Shown: piece after piece, positions 46,206-57,139 of the stretch
Layout: every line of letters begins with the position of its first letter
Numbering within the stretch: position 1 is the stretch's first letter
Origin: Canna indica
Lineage: Eukaryota; Streptophyta; Magnoliopsida; Zingiberales; Cannaceae
Direction: 5' to 3'
Assembly: GCA_034359265.1 (NCBI GenBank)
Contig: CP136891.1
Span: 86,942,001 to 87,006,000, forward strand
Length of the DNA stretch: 64,000 bases
Position numbers and translations under genes: made by a program
The notes under the pieces: model-generated
The model's database searches: none
Seen by the model: only the letters and a program-made list of their open reading frames with translations
Told to the model about the DNA's origin: nothing

Positions 46206-47860
46206 CTCCTTCTTTCTCTCGCTCCCCCGCTGGTGTAGGTAGAAAGCGAGATGGTGTAGGGTTTAAATAGAGGAATTTCTAATTATAATATTAATTTTAA
46301 TTGGCAACTCGGAAAAAATTAATCGTTGGCGAAAGTGCAAGGGTTTATGCCGTCGTCATTGGATTTGCATTCCAGAAATGGAGTTGGTGTTTTATTGCAT
46401 GCGCGCGGGAGAACGACGTGAAATTTGCCATTTCTGGAACTTGCGCTACCGTTATATTTGTCAGCAACGTAACGCAATTTCCATAACGGCGATATAAATA
46501 TTTGAATGGCTGCAACGAATAATACCGCCAATGAAAAACCATCAAAAAATTGGTGAATAATTGTATTGATTTTATTGTAGGCGTCAAAGCCTTCCAAATT
46601 CCCATTAAAAAACCCGGAATAAATAACCTCCTAATTTTAATTTCATTTTTCATTTCAAAAATGGAAAGGATTAAAACACCGAATGATAGGCATTGATGAA
46701 AACGGTTGGCTATTAGTAAAAAAGTCATTTCTCTCCAATTTTAAATTCAATTAAATATTTAATGATACTTAAATTGGACTTGGCTCTCACTTCATACCAT
46801 CGACCCGGATGAATGAAAATTACTCACACCGTACGCGTGATCATCGGTGGACGCGGTGGTCGCTCGTATGCGTGTGATTAGTGGCGGACTCAAAAATTTA
46901 ATTGAAAGACGCTCAATTTAGAATATAACGAATATAATTAATATTTTTTTAACGATTTGACTTTACATTTTTAATAAGATCACTATATTAAATAGTGCAT
47001 ATATTTTTATTATCTATTCCCATATTTCGAAAATACGGATAGTTTTTAAATAAAAATAATTAATATTTCTGTAGTCCAACTAAAAGAGAATTCTTTCATC
47101 TCAATTATCCGAAGCAAGCTCTAGCACATGCTAGTGTCACCTTGCCTATCTTGAGGATCAACTTTATGAATTACATGTACATATAAATGTTAAAAATAAT
47201 GTCAACAATCCATCGTGAGTAAAAAAACTATCTCAAAGATGTATTAAAAAAATAATCACTCTTTTATGCATAGATAATACTTATATTACATCGCGAGTAA
47301 AAACTATCTCAAATGCATAATTAATGTTAAAAAAATAAATTTTATTTATGACGAAGATGTATTATATAATTAATATAAATAATTAATACATTTTATTTTT
47401 ATTTTAAATTTGAATTATCAATTAAGTAAAATTCGTAATCATGAATTAAGTATTTTTTTTCTTCACTTTCTAAAGTTTTTCTTGTGTAATTAGTGAGGAA
47501 ATTAGTTATTCAAATAACTCATCCAAAAAAAAGTTTAAACAACCTAACAATATAAGAATGAATGATGGCATATAAAGATATATTAGAAATAAAACTAACA
47601 TTAAGTTTTACAACAATAAGTAAGCCTCAATCTCATACTAGTGTGAGATTTCTAGTAAGTGTTTACAGAATCTTCTTCTGTCCGAAGAAATGATTCATCA
47701 AAATAATGAGTCACTCGTTCTATTAATATGGACACATCCGAGATCAACAAATGCTTGTTGAGATTGACCAACAGTGGAGTTTTAGAGATAAAAAATTAAT
47801 AAAAAAAAATTGAACTCAATTACGGGAGAAAATTCTAGACTTAGTTTAGAAATTAAAACA
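46206..47860. other. Promoter side and AT-rich DNA upstream of MADS copy 2
   Basis: Duplicated counterpart of 28144-29640, with no gene recognised. It includes 47640-47760, which is missing from copy 1. Confidence 0.5.
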
Positions 47861-47867
47861 AAAAGAT

Positions 47868-48010
47868 CTGATTTTTTTTTAAGTTGACTTTATATTTAGT
47901 TATTACGGAAAAAATAAATAATGCTTAAAAAACTAAAGATAAATATTGAACCCCAAGACTTATAAAGAAAATATGCAAATAACTAACCACTACACTATAG
48001 ATAAATTAGT
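47868..48010 (-). mobile_element. SINE-like fragment in duplication copy 2
   Basis: Counterpart of the fragment at 29655-29795, with the same A-box-like and B-box-like motifs on the minus strand, more decayed. Confidence 0.4.
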
Positions 48011-48273
48011 AAGAAAAATTAGATTTAATAATATCTATACAGTTTCATCATATATCTTAATTTTTAGGACGGTCATACTCTTCCCTTGGCCCTTTTGTAG
48101 ATTCACCCATATGTGATGGTATAAATTTAATTAACTCACCAATTTCAGCTTCAATAGGATTCAATAGATGCTGACAAATTATTATTTTTTAAAAATGATC
48201 ATTTATAAAAAGTACATGTAAAATTATGTCAAATTTAAGTATATATAAGTTAATGGAGCTAAAGATATAAAAT

Positions 48274-48276
<3 letters not shown>

Positions 48277-48325
<49 letters not shown>
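48277..48325. repeat. (AT)n microsatellite
   Basis: About 24 AT units in a row. The same place in copy 1 (about 30070) has only a few, so the expansion came after the duplication. Confidence 0.95.
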
Positions 48326-48326
<1 letters not shown>

Positions 48327-48489
48327 CAAATTTTATTTTATTAATCATCCCAATATTTAAGAGTTAAAATATTTTATTAATAAATATACTAAAATATATG
48401 ATTTGAAGTCAGTTAAAATTACAAATTTTTTATTGGTGACAACTTAAAGTGATGTCTTAAAATATAGATTTTGTAAAAATAAGTATATA

Positions 48490-49590
48490 TATAGTGAAGT
48501 TAAAGCTAAATGGTGTGCTTCCATTGCTGGAACTATGCTTCATTTAACACCCGATGAGGATAAATGGGTTTGGAGTGAAAGCGGTAGGGAAAATATTACC
48601 ACTTGATCAATGTATTCATTTCTTACAATGTTCATTATAATACTGCTTCCTTTATTGGAATTCAGTTTGGTCTCTTTTTTATTTCAAATAAAATTAAATA
48701 CTTCATGTGGAAACTTATTCATGGTTGCTTGCTTACAAGATTCAGATTGCATTCGTTGAATATTTTTGTTAGCAACTCTTGTGTTCTTTGTAATATGAAT
48801 GTCCGAACTCTTGAACATCTATTATGTTTTTTTTCGATTTCTCATGTTATTTGAAAAATCTTGCAATCCGTTTTGAATATTATTCTCCCAGATAGATCAC
48901 ACTGGATTCTTGGTAGCAATTTTTCTATCTTGAGTGACATGTCTATTAATTTATTGCTCGATAAGGAAATTAATTCTCGTTTCTATGTGGTTAATTTGGT
49001 TATATAAAAATGGTATGCAGCATCAGGCGAGACAACTTCCCCTACTTGCTTAATTAGTGAGAAAAATAGTTTCATACTTTGGCTCCATTAATTCAAAACT
49101 TAATTTGGAGGGCAATGTTATTAGATAATAGCCAACTCTCTAAAAATGGATTCTTCCCTTAGTTAATTTCTTAAAGATAAATTGTATGTGATGTTTTAAT
49201 TCTTTTGATTCTAATTTGAGTGATATTGGTATTATTATTAGAGATCATGATGGTACTATTTCTATTCTACATGCGGAATCTATTACTGTGCAATAGTCTT
49301 TACTTCTTATTTTGTAGGAAAACTACATAATATACAACAAGGTTATGTCCCAAATTGAAGACTTTAAGCTGTCTTTGAGATATTTTTTACCTTCAAAAAG
49401 TTTTTAATTTTGTTTTTTTCAATTTTGTATTCTGACAAATTTTGGTAGAGCTAATGGAGTATCACAGGACGGTCCTTAATTAGTTAGGCCACCCGATCTC
49501 CAAGACATTGTAAATTTGTAATTAGGGACTGTGTTGGTCCTTGTTATCTTCGTAATATGGAGTAATTTATTTTTTTTTGTAAAAAAAGCT
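48490..49590 (+). pseudogene. LINE 3' remnant (zf-RVT and RNase H), copy 2
   Basis: Counterpart of 30240-31400. 48603-48854 keeps FISNKIKYFMWKLIHGCLLT and CVLCNMNVRTLEHLLC, and the RNase H-like frame at about 49200-49250 is still recognisable. It is broken by stops and a deletion near 49245. Confidence 0.7.
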
Positions 49591-50291
49591 AAATGGTGTA
49601 GGATTATATTATAGTTATCATCTATTAATTTTCATTCGGTAATTAATTTGAATAGTCTTTTTTTCCCTTAATTTTATTTTTTATAATAATTATATATGTT
49701 TTTATTTATTATTTTTTATATGTCATTTATAGTAGGTAGGTAGTTAACAAGTTCACTCACAATTGTTCTCGATGTTTTATTTTTTTTTTCTCAAAATATC
49801 ATCTTATCTTACAACCCGCTTGATGAGATAATTAACTCATCAATTTCATTAACCAACATATTGATCTAATTAAAATACTTAAACTGAAGTTAATCATCCA
49901 CTTTGATCTTGATCTTGCTATCAATACCCAAATTGAACTAACAACATATATAGCATAAAATCATACACACATAATACTATTTATCACCTATCATCTTCGT
50001 AGGTTTTAATCAGTCGCCTAATGTGTTAGCTAAAGTTAATCGTCCGTTTGAGTCTTGATCTCACCAAATTATATTCTTGAATTCTTAAATTTATAAGTTG
50101 GTAATTGGAACAATGGATTGCACGCAGAATGTATAAGAACTCACAATTACATAAGTGGAAAATTGCTTGATTTGGAGTACTAGCTCCTTGTAATAAATTA
50201 ATGACCATCACATGCATGAGGAAATTTTAAATGTCAATAAGCCCAAAGAATAACATTTTTACTCTTGCTATATATTCTTAACCTCTCAATT

Positions 50292-50430
50292 TTGGTGCTA
50301 GAATATAAATGTACATTTTTTAATGTGGAATTCTGGCGCTAAAATTAGTGTCGATATGCAAACCAAGAATGAGGGCTTAGAGGCTTAGAGGCTTAGAGAG
50401 GAACATTGGACCTTATGATTGGACTTAGAG
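50292..50430. repeat. Short spacer with GGCTTAGA repeats
   Basis: Three tandem GGCTTAGA units lie at about 50374-50398. Otherwise nothing is recognised. Confidence 0.55.
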
Positions 50431-50675
50431 GCTTCCTATGGTTCATCTCCAAATCAAAAATTGGACCTTTGGATTTTCTACAAGAACGCCAATGTCTTGC
50501 AAATACCGATAACTCGTAAATGGTGGTAAAAAGCTAAGTATAGTTGGCTTCGTGACGGAGATAGGAACATTGCATACTTTCACATAATTGTTACAATTCT
50601 CGCAAAAGAGCTAATATGATTAATTCAATCACTTCCGGCACAAGTATTATAATCGAGGACCAAAATGAGCTATTA
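50431..50675 (+). pseudogene. LINE ORF2 fragment, N-terminal to the reverse transcriptase
   Basis: A frame near 50540-50675 reads SWLRDGDRNIAYFHNCYNSR then KRANMINSI and IIIEDQNEL, after one frame change. This matches the stretch between endonuclease and reverse transcriptase in plant LINEs. It is in the same orientation as the reverse-transcriptase pieces at 54500-55150. Confidence 0.72.
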
Positions 50676-51925
50676 AGGGGACGTTTGGTTGTCCGCGAGT
50701 GCAAAGAGTTGCAGCATTTAGACAACAAATTTGTTGATTGGCTGCAAAAGCATTTTGTAATATTTACTAGTTGTAACTTGTATTTCTAATATCATTTGCA
50801 GACAGCAAATGGAATTACAGTCCAAAAAGCTCGTAATACAAGATTGTGCACTACAAATGCAATAATTTAAGTATTAAAAATAATTAATTTTGGTGACTTA
50901 GAGTCGTCGGATGGAGACAGAATAAATATAAAAATTATAGGTTTTCGCGTGCTGAACGCGATGGTAGTGTTAGATTTTAGATTTGATGTTGTTTGATAGA
51001 TTTTTTTAAATATATTTTTAATATTATACAATAATTAAAAATTATTAATTTATTTTAATAAATAATTAAATATTATAAAACATATTTTACTAAACTAAAT
51101 GGTGATTTAGAGTATTAAATATTATTATGGGTCGAATTAATTCTATTGTAACCGATCAATTATTATTATGGGCAAAATGATATATTTACCTTTTTACTTC
51201 TATTTGACTAACATCTTCGTGCCTCCAATGGGTCGTGCTCGATCCGGCCCAGTCCCGAGCTTGATCAGGCCTGTTGCCAATCAGATTCCCAAAGGGGCGG
51301 CCCAGCCCAGTGCGGGGTCACCGCTTCGGGCTCGGGTATGTCTCGGGCTATAAGGTCGGGTCAGACCAACATCCCCTAGCCCGACACGATAATGGGTACC
51401 CTGATCATGATTTTATTGTGTCGAGCTATCAGACTAGGTCTGGCAAATCGTGTCGGGCCTAAGTTTTCTGCTCGGCTAAAAAAAATTGTGTCCAGCCCGA
51501 CATGAAAAAATAACGAATCGACACAACCTGACCCATTTAGCCTGATACCACTAGAAATATTTAAAATCAAGTTTAAACTCAATAACTAACGAATTTTAAA
51601 CCTGCTAATACCAATCTGAAGTGTTTATTGGGCTATTGGGCCGGCCTAGCCCCATAACACTTGGCCTGACCCGATCGGTCTTATCGGGCCGACCCGATAA
51701 TGGCCCGAACTCAATAAAATTCAGCCCAAACTCGATTTTTTCGTGTTGGGTCGGGTTGGGCTATAGGGTCGGGCCGAAAACTACCACCTCTGTACCAAAT
51801 CATGCCGAAATTACTAGACCTAGATACGAAGATGCAAGTTGCAAGTGTACTTGCAACTTTCATTTGCGGTCAACCAAACACTTGCAAAAAGAAATTGCAA
51901 CTCTACTTGCGGACAACCAAATAGT
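50676..51925. mobile_element. MITE-like element with GTTTGGTTG ends, carrying GC-rich repeat DNA
   Basis: The left end AGGGGACGTTTGGTTGTCCG follows TTA. The right end, read in reverse as TTTGGTTGTCCGCAAGTAG, pairs with it, although a second possible end lies about 35 bp inside. These tips suggest a Harbinger/Tourist-like MITE. The interior 51220-51795 is GGGCC-rich and looks like another inserted hAT-like element; its edges are not settled. No transposase is present. Confidence 0.5.
51430..51790. mobile_element. Possible GGGCC-rich hAT-like element
   Basis: It starts near TAGGTCTGGCAAATCG and ends near ACTACCACCTCTG, which would be partial inverted tips like TAGAGGTGGCAAA. No 8-bp target duplication was found, and GC-rich sequence continues to the left (51220-51430). 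Confidence 0.35.
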
Positions 51926-51929
51926 AGGT

Positions 51930-52665
51930 TGCAAATTTTATTCGCAGTCCCGAAGACCTCCTGCCACTCAGGCGTGTCCCATCGCTCAATGAGCTGGTCC
52001 CACACGAGGCCAGGAATCCACTCGGGAGTGCATCCCCGAGTCTGCCCTATCTGTGTGGCCCCTAATCGTCTCATCACGGTATGACGAGCCTGTTGAAGCA
52101 GCCCATTATAGCGAGCACGGGCAACACGCTCCCATGCAACATCAACAAAAGTGGTTTGATCCTCCGGCCATGTATAATGAGCCTGCAAAAAAAATTATTA
52201 TTCCCGATGAATATTTAACATTAACATTAATTTAATAAATATACTTACTGTGAACTCTCGCCACAATAAATCCATATGCTCACGGGGCACGTGAGACCAT
52301 GTAGGCCACACCCCACGCATAAACTTTCGGATCATCCCCGCTATCGTGCGAGGGACGTCCTCCTGCTCAAATCTGCACAAAATATAAATTCATAATATGA
52401 TATTTTGAAATAAATAAATTATAAGAAATAATTGATGCATATACTTACCATCTTTCACGCACACTAACTGTTATGTGCAGTTCTCCCTTGGGTGGTGGAG
52501 GGAGAATTATGTTAGGCCCTCGTGACCTACGTCTCGAAGACGATGGTCCTGGATCTGTAGAGGGTGGCGGAGGGATGGTAGCCGGAGGTGAGGGGATGGT
52601 GGCCAGATCAGGTGAGGGAACGGTGGACGGATCAGGTGGGGGGATGGTGGTGGAAGGCAAAGGGT
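51930..52665 (-). pseudogene. TNPA-like gene of the second CACTA element
   Basis: Exon-like pieces at 52660-52445 (SSSRRRSRGPNIILPPP), about 52375-52250 (RKFMRGVWPTWSHVPREHMD) and about 52180-51930 (AHYTWPEDQTTFVDVAWERV, WDTPEWQEVFGTANK) follow the order of the TNPA-like gene at 36137. The last piece stops abruptly at the MITE border. Confidence 0.72.
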
Positions 52666-52833
52666 CAGTGGGTATAGGTGGGGCGGGTGATAATCGTCGG
52701 GGGGGTCCTACGAGGAATGCCTCCTCGGGAACTATTATCTCGAACCATAGCTGTAAAAATTTAATATAATTAGATTATATATAATACATTAATAGGTATA
52801 CTTAATAATTGAATATATACTTCACATTTACAA

Positions 52834-53460
52834 TTATTCGTCATCGTCATCATCATCTGTGTAATACTCTTCTTCTTGTTCTTCTGTATCGAAATCTTGA
52901 AATTCTTCTTCGTCTCCCTCATCATCATTATGTCCTTCTTCAACTTCATTATCGTCGTCATCAACGTATTTTATTTTCAATTGAACTAACTCTGTGTCAT
53001 CATCCTTGAGTATTGGACTAACTCGTTCCACTTCAGAAGGATCTTTTTCTTGATAGAAATCATATGTTGGCTCATTCTCTCCAACTATCGGGTCAATTTT
53101 TTCTCTGGCTTTAGTTTTACAGACTACACGCCAATCTGTCCTATTTTTCTTTCGAGATAAATATTGCATATAATATACTTGTTCAGCTTAAGATGCCAAT
53201 ATAAATGACTCATTTGAAGCCAATTTTAATGTGTAATTGACCTCGACCAGTTGTTTATACTCTGGATGAACTCTCATGCCCCTATCGCTTGTATTAAACC
53301 AATGACATTTGAAATGGGCAACTGATTTATATTCGAAAAATTGTAATTTTATGACTTCTTCCAATAGTTTGGAAAAGTCAACATCACATTCAGCATACGT
53401 TGCCCATTTGACGCAGACCCCGACATTCATAGTCTTTTTTGTAGATGAATATTCAAGTGT
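52834..53460 (-). pseudogene. DUF4216 domain and acidic tail of a CACTA transposase
   Basis: 53430-53188 encodes MNVGVCVKWATYAECDVDFS and VAHFKCHWFNTSDRGMRVHP, parallel to 35520-35690 in the other element. 53169-52834 continues with RKKNRTDWRVVCKTKAREKI and a long Asp/Glu-rich tail. A stop lies between the two frames. The rest of the transposase is missing. Confidence 0.78.
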
Positions 53461-53865
53461 GTGAAATTTATATCCATTAACAAAATAACCATTATAGAAC
53501 TGTATAAGTCGTGCCGGTCCGCTGACAAACTCAAAGATTTGGTTATCTATTTCGCCTATACTAATTTCATTAATTAACCTAAAAATAATTAAACCCTAAT
53601 CAACATTAACCATTAATTAATATTAACCAAAATAATTACCTAATTAATAATTAATAATAAAATTAAAATATATATGTGATTTAGTTAAACCCTAATCAAG
53701 TAATTGATTAGGGTTTATTAATTAACCCTAATCAAGCAACAGTAGCCGGCATCACTGTCGGCTACTGTCTTCATTGGGGCCGATGGTAATCGGCCCCAAA
53801 TCATGGCGTCGACGTTTAAATGCTAGCGCGGAGAGGGGGAGAGGGCGGCACGCGGTATTAAACAG

Positions 53866-53867
<2 letters not shown>

Positions 53868-53912
<45 letters not shown>
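53868..53912. repeat. (GA)n microsatellite
   Basis: About 22 GA units inside the 5' part of the second CACTA element. Confidence 0.95.
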
Positions 53913-53915
<3 letters not shown>

Positions 53916-54499
53916 GTGCTAGATGCATATCGAAATTAGTAGGGTCATCGGCGGTGACTGACGACGACGACAACAGGCAGCGACGGACGGCAATCGACAG
54001 CGATGGACGGCGGCGGCAACATGCGACAACGGCGAGCATAGAAGAAAGAGGAAGAAGAGGAAAAAAGAGGAGGGGTCAGGCGCGAACGCAAATAAAAAGG
54101 ATTTTCACTGACGGCTCGAAAGCCGTCGGAACACCGTGGATTTATAATTTTTTTTATCATCGACGGTTCTCATAACTGTCGGTGAAGAGTGTTTTAATAT
54201 TCGTGGATTGCGTTCGTAGCATTAATTAATAAGCGATGGCCGCTTCCAGCAATGGCTAATGATTTATTCATATCACCGACGGCGGCATCCAGCCGTGGCT
54301 AATAACTGATTTTATTTTGTGCCCCGTGCGCGCCATGAACTATGAGCGACGACTCTGTTTGGCCGTATGCGAGCCACGACTGATTTGGTTACATCAGTCA
54401 CGGTCTCTGTGGTCGACGCAAAGTCGTGAATTATTCTGATGGCCCTGGCGACCGTCGGTAATTCCCGTGACTGATGTGGTATATTCTAGTAGTGATTTA

Positions 54500-55150
54500 T
54501 GACATCTCTTAATGTTAAAAACTTCATGAAGGTGAGTTATATCACGTATGTTGATGACATATTACCGACCACTAAGGCTAATAAGAAAACTATTTCAAAC
54601 ATCAAAAGGATACTGACCACTCATGAATCCCGCACGAACCTTACAAAATCATACATTTTTTCCCAAGAACATCCCTCAACACATAGTTCGAACATGTTCT
54701 TCATTTTCCATGAATATATATATATCCATAGGAAGCTTCTCTTTTAAATACTTAAGCACACACGTGATCCCGTGATGGCCCCTCATAACATGCATCAACA
54801 TATTAATTATTAGCTTCAAAATAAACTAGGGAAATGTTAGTTGATAAATTCAATCTTAAACGCAATTCAAACTCATGCTCTCACTATTTCAATTTTTGGC
54901 TGCTAGTTTTAATATAAGCTTAATAAAACCATAAATAAACTTTCTTTGGGACGTACAGCAGCTCTGAGTAAAAAAGGTATGCATTTAATCACATGAAATA
55001 TTGTTAATTACTCTAGATGTCTTGGAGTTCATAATTTACATCTACAATATTTTGTTTTGCGTGCTAAGAGACTACATGTACAAGTATATCTCAGTAACGA
55101 TGACTCAATTTGGATACCATTTGTTAGAACAAATTATTTAGAACTAAACT
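54500..55150 (+). pseudogene. LINE reverse-transcriptase remnant
   Basis: About 54528-54740 encodes VSYITYVDDILPTTKANKKT, where YVDD sits at the catalytic YxDD position of the reverse transcriptase, followed by ISNIKRILTT and NLTKSYIFS. About 54950-55150 has KKGMHLIT, LGVHNLHLQYFVLRAKRL and SNDDSIWIPFV, typical of the stretch after the catalytic core, with a stop inside. It probably belongs to the same LINE as 50431-50675. Confidence 0.7.
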
Positions 55151-55979
55151 TCTCTTTTTTAAAATAAAAAAATAAAAAATAAAAAAAAATCACGATGATC
55201 ATACTAGAATTTAAATTCTGAATCTTTAAATAGATGTTGCCCTACCCATAATTGGCACATAACTAAATTTCTCAAAGTTAAAGTTTCTTGCATTCTCGTA
55301 TTGGGCTTGGATAGCTCTTCTTCATGTTGAAATAGTGCTCTTCAACTCAAAGACTCCTCAAGGAAGCCTCAATTACACTGTATATAAGCAAATGAAAAAA
55401 ATATAAATAGTTTCAACTAATTTTAAATATATTATATTATACTAATATTATCATATTATTTTAAAAATGTTTAATTCAAATTACTTATTAATTTACTAAT
55501 TAAAAACTCTATTTAAAATTAATATTTTATTTTAAAAAAAAATCATAAAAATCATATTTATATTATGTTATTATAAATTAGAATAAAGTAGAATATCATT
55601 AAAAAGACAACCGAAATATTCTAATATTATTAGAATAAAATAAAATGTATCAATAAATTATAAATTAGTATAAATATATATATAATATTATTAAGAAGTA
55701 TATTTTCGTCATTTTCTCTCTATTCTTTATGCTATAAGCACACAAGAAAGAATGAATGCTTGTAAATTGGTGATAATTAATATAATCTAGTCCAATTTAC
55801 AAAGACAAAAAAAGAAAATGAAAAACCCACCAACTCATTCAATTCAACGCCCACCACATATATAATATATTATTGCATTATTCAATCTCCCTCTCAATTC
55901 TCAACATAATATATATATATACACACATATGCCGGCCGCCTCCCCCTCCTCGTTCGCAGCATCCACGCACTCATCAATC
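55151..55979. promoter_or_regulatory. AT-rich DNA and promoter side of the MYB gene
   Basis: No gene is seen. 55740-55979 lies just upstream of the MYB start and has CCACCACATATATAAT and TATATATA stretches, any of which could act as a TATA box. Confidence 0.45.
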
Positions 55980-57139
55980 ATGGGAAGAGCCCCCTGCTGC
56001 GACAAAGCCAACGTCAAGAAAGGACCATGGTCGCCGGAAGAGGACACCAAGCTCAAGTCCTACATCGAGAAGCACGGCTTCGGCGGTAATTGGATCGCCC
56101 TCCCCCAAAAGATCGGTATATATATGCCTAATGCATTTCCCTACATCTCTCTCTCTCTCTCTCTGATCAACTCTTACCATGCAAGTGTTTGATAAAATGC
56201 CCACATGTTAATTAGGTCTGAAGCGTTGCGGGAAGAGCTGCCGTCTCCGGTGGCTAAACTACCTCCGGCCAAACATAAAGCACGGAGGTTTCTCCGAGGA
56301 AGAAGATAGCATAATATGCAGCTTATATATCAGCATCGGTAGCAGGTGATATTTTATATACATCTACATGCTTCCATGTATATTAATTATATCGATCTTA
56401 ATTTCCTTCCTATTAATTAAATTTATCGTGCTTTAACATTATATGCGTTTAATGGTTGATAAATAGGTGGTCGATAATTGCTTCACAATTGCCCGGAAGA
56501 ACAGACAACGACATCAAGAACTACTGGAACACAAGGCTGAAGAAGAAGCTCTTAGGCAAGCAGCGAAAGGAACCCGGCCGCCGCGGCCGTCGTCGCACAG
56601 ATAATAATCCTTCTGCTGCGCAAGAAGCTGCCAAGGTTGCTGATGATAACGGAAACGTCGGTGTCACCGGCTGGCCTCAGCTGCCTGCAGCTGTCGCTGT
56701 GCCGTATCCGATCGAACAGGCGTCGCCACTGCCACTGATGACGAGAAAGAAGCCTCCCGTTGAGCTCGGAGGGACGTTTTCTGCTGCTCACCATCTTCCA
56801 CAGCCGCAAATATTTGGTGACCCTTTCAGTTTCAGCAGCTTGGGGTGGTCGTCGACGACCAATTCCTTGTTGCAGGAAAATTCATCGGGTACTATTCAAG
56901 CTTTGCAATGTACTACAACTGGCAATGGCTTCTCGGCCGAGATCGATGAGTTGCTCCGATTCAACCCGGCGAAGTTGGAAGGAGTAGATTGGTTGTACGA
57001 CATGGAGGGCACAGCCATGTCATCGTCTCCGCTGGAGAACATGAACTGGAATGAGGTCAGCCACTTGATGTACCCAAATATGATGCAGCAACTGAGTACT
57101 GATCTTCTAATGGAAGAGAGACTGCATCTCGGCATGTAA
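55980..57139 (+). CDS. R2R3-MYB transcription factor, RAX/MYB36-like (three exons)
   Basis: It encodes a predicted 312-residue nuclear regulator. The subgroup (Arabidopsis RAX1-3/MYB37, 38, 84 and MYB36) acts in axillary meristem formation and in Casparian-strip or endodermal differentiation. Exons 55980-56115, 56216-56345 and 56467-57139 have GT-AG borders at the classic R2R3 positions. R2 holds [20 protein letters not shown] and [21 protein letters not shown]3 holds [20 protein letters not shown] then [20 protein letters not shown]. The run [20 protein letters not shown] is the subgroup hallmark and sets the start. An in-frame Met 17 codons upstream (55929) would add a Ser/Ala-rich leader not expected in the family. 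The C-terminal region is rich in Pro, Gln and Leu and ends LHLGM. Confidence 0.95.

Larger units (their letters stand above)
44305..50291. repeat. Segmental duplication, copy 2
   Basis: Aligns with 25764-31924 in direct orientation. It lacks the hAT-like insertion of copy 1, has about 115 bp more at 47640-47760, an expanded (AT)n at 48277-48325, and a different, longer stretch at about 49795-50080. Confidence 0.93.
51930..54494 (-). mobile_element. Second CACTA element, deleted, one end present
   Basis: On the minus strand it begins CACTACTAGAATATACC at 54494, a CACTA tip different from that of the 12-kb element. Subterminal CCGTCGG / GTGACTGA-type repeats fill about 54100-54480. Then come DUF4216, an acidic tail and TNPA-like pieces. 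The tnp2 core and DUF4218 are absent and the other tip is missing next to the MITE at about 51930. It is a non-autonomous remnant. Confidence 0.8.

Noticed and set aside
53774..54175. A 133-codon plus-strand ORF
   Set aside because: It is driven by the (GA)n tract and basic repeats in the CACTA subterminal region and has no protein family features.
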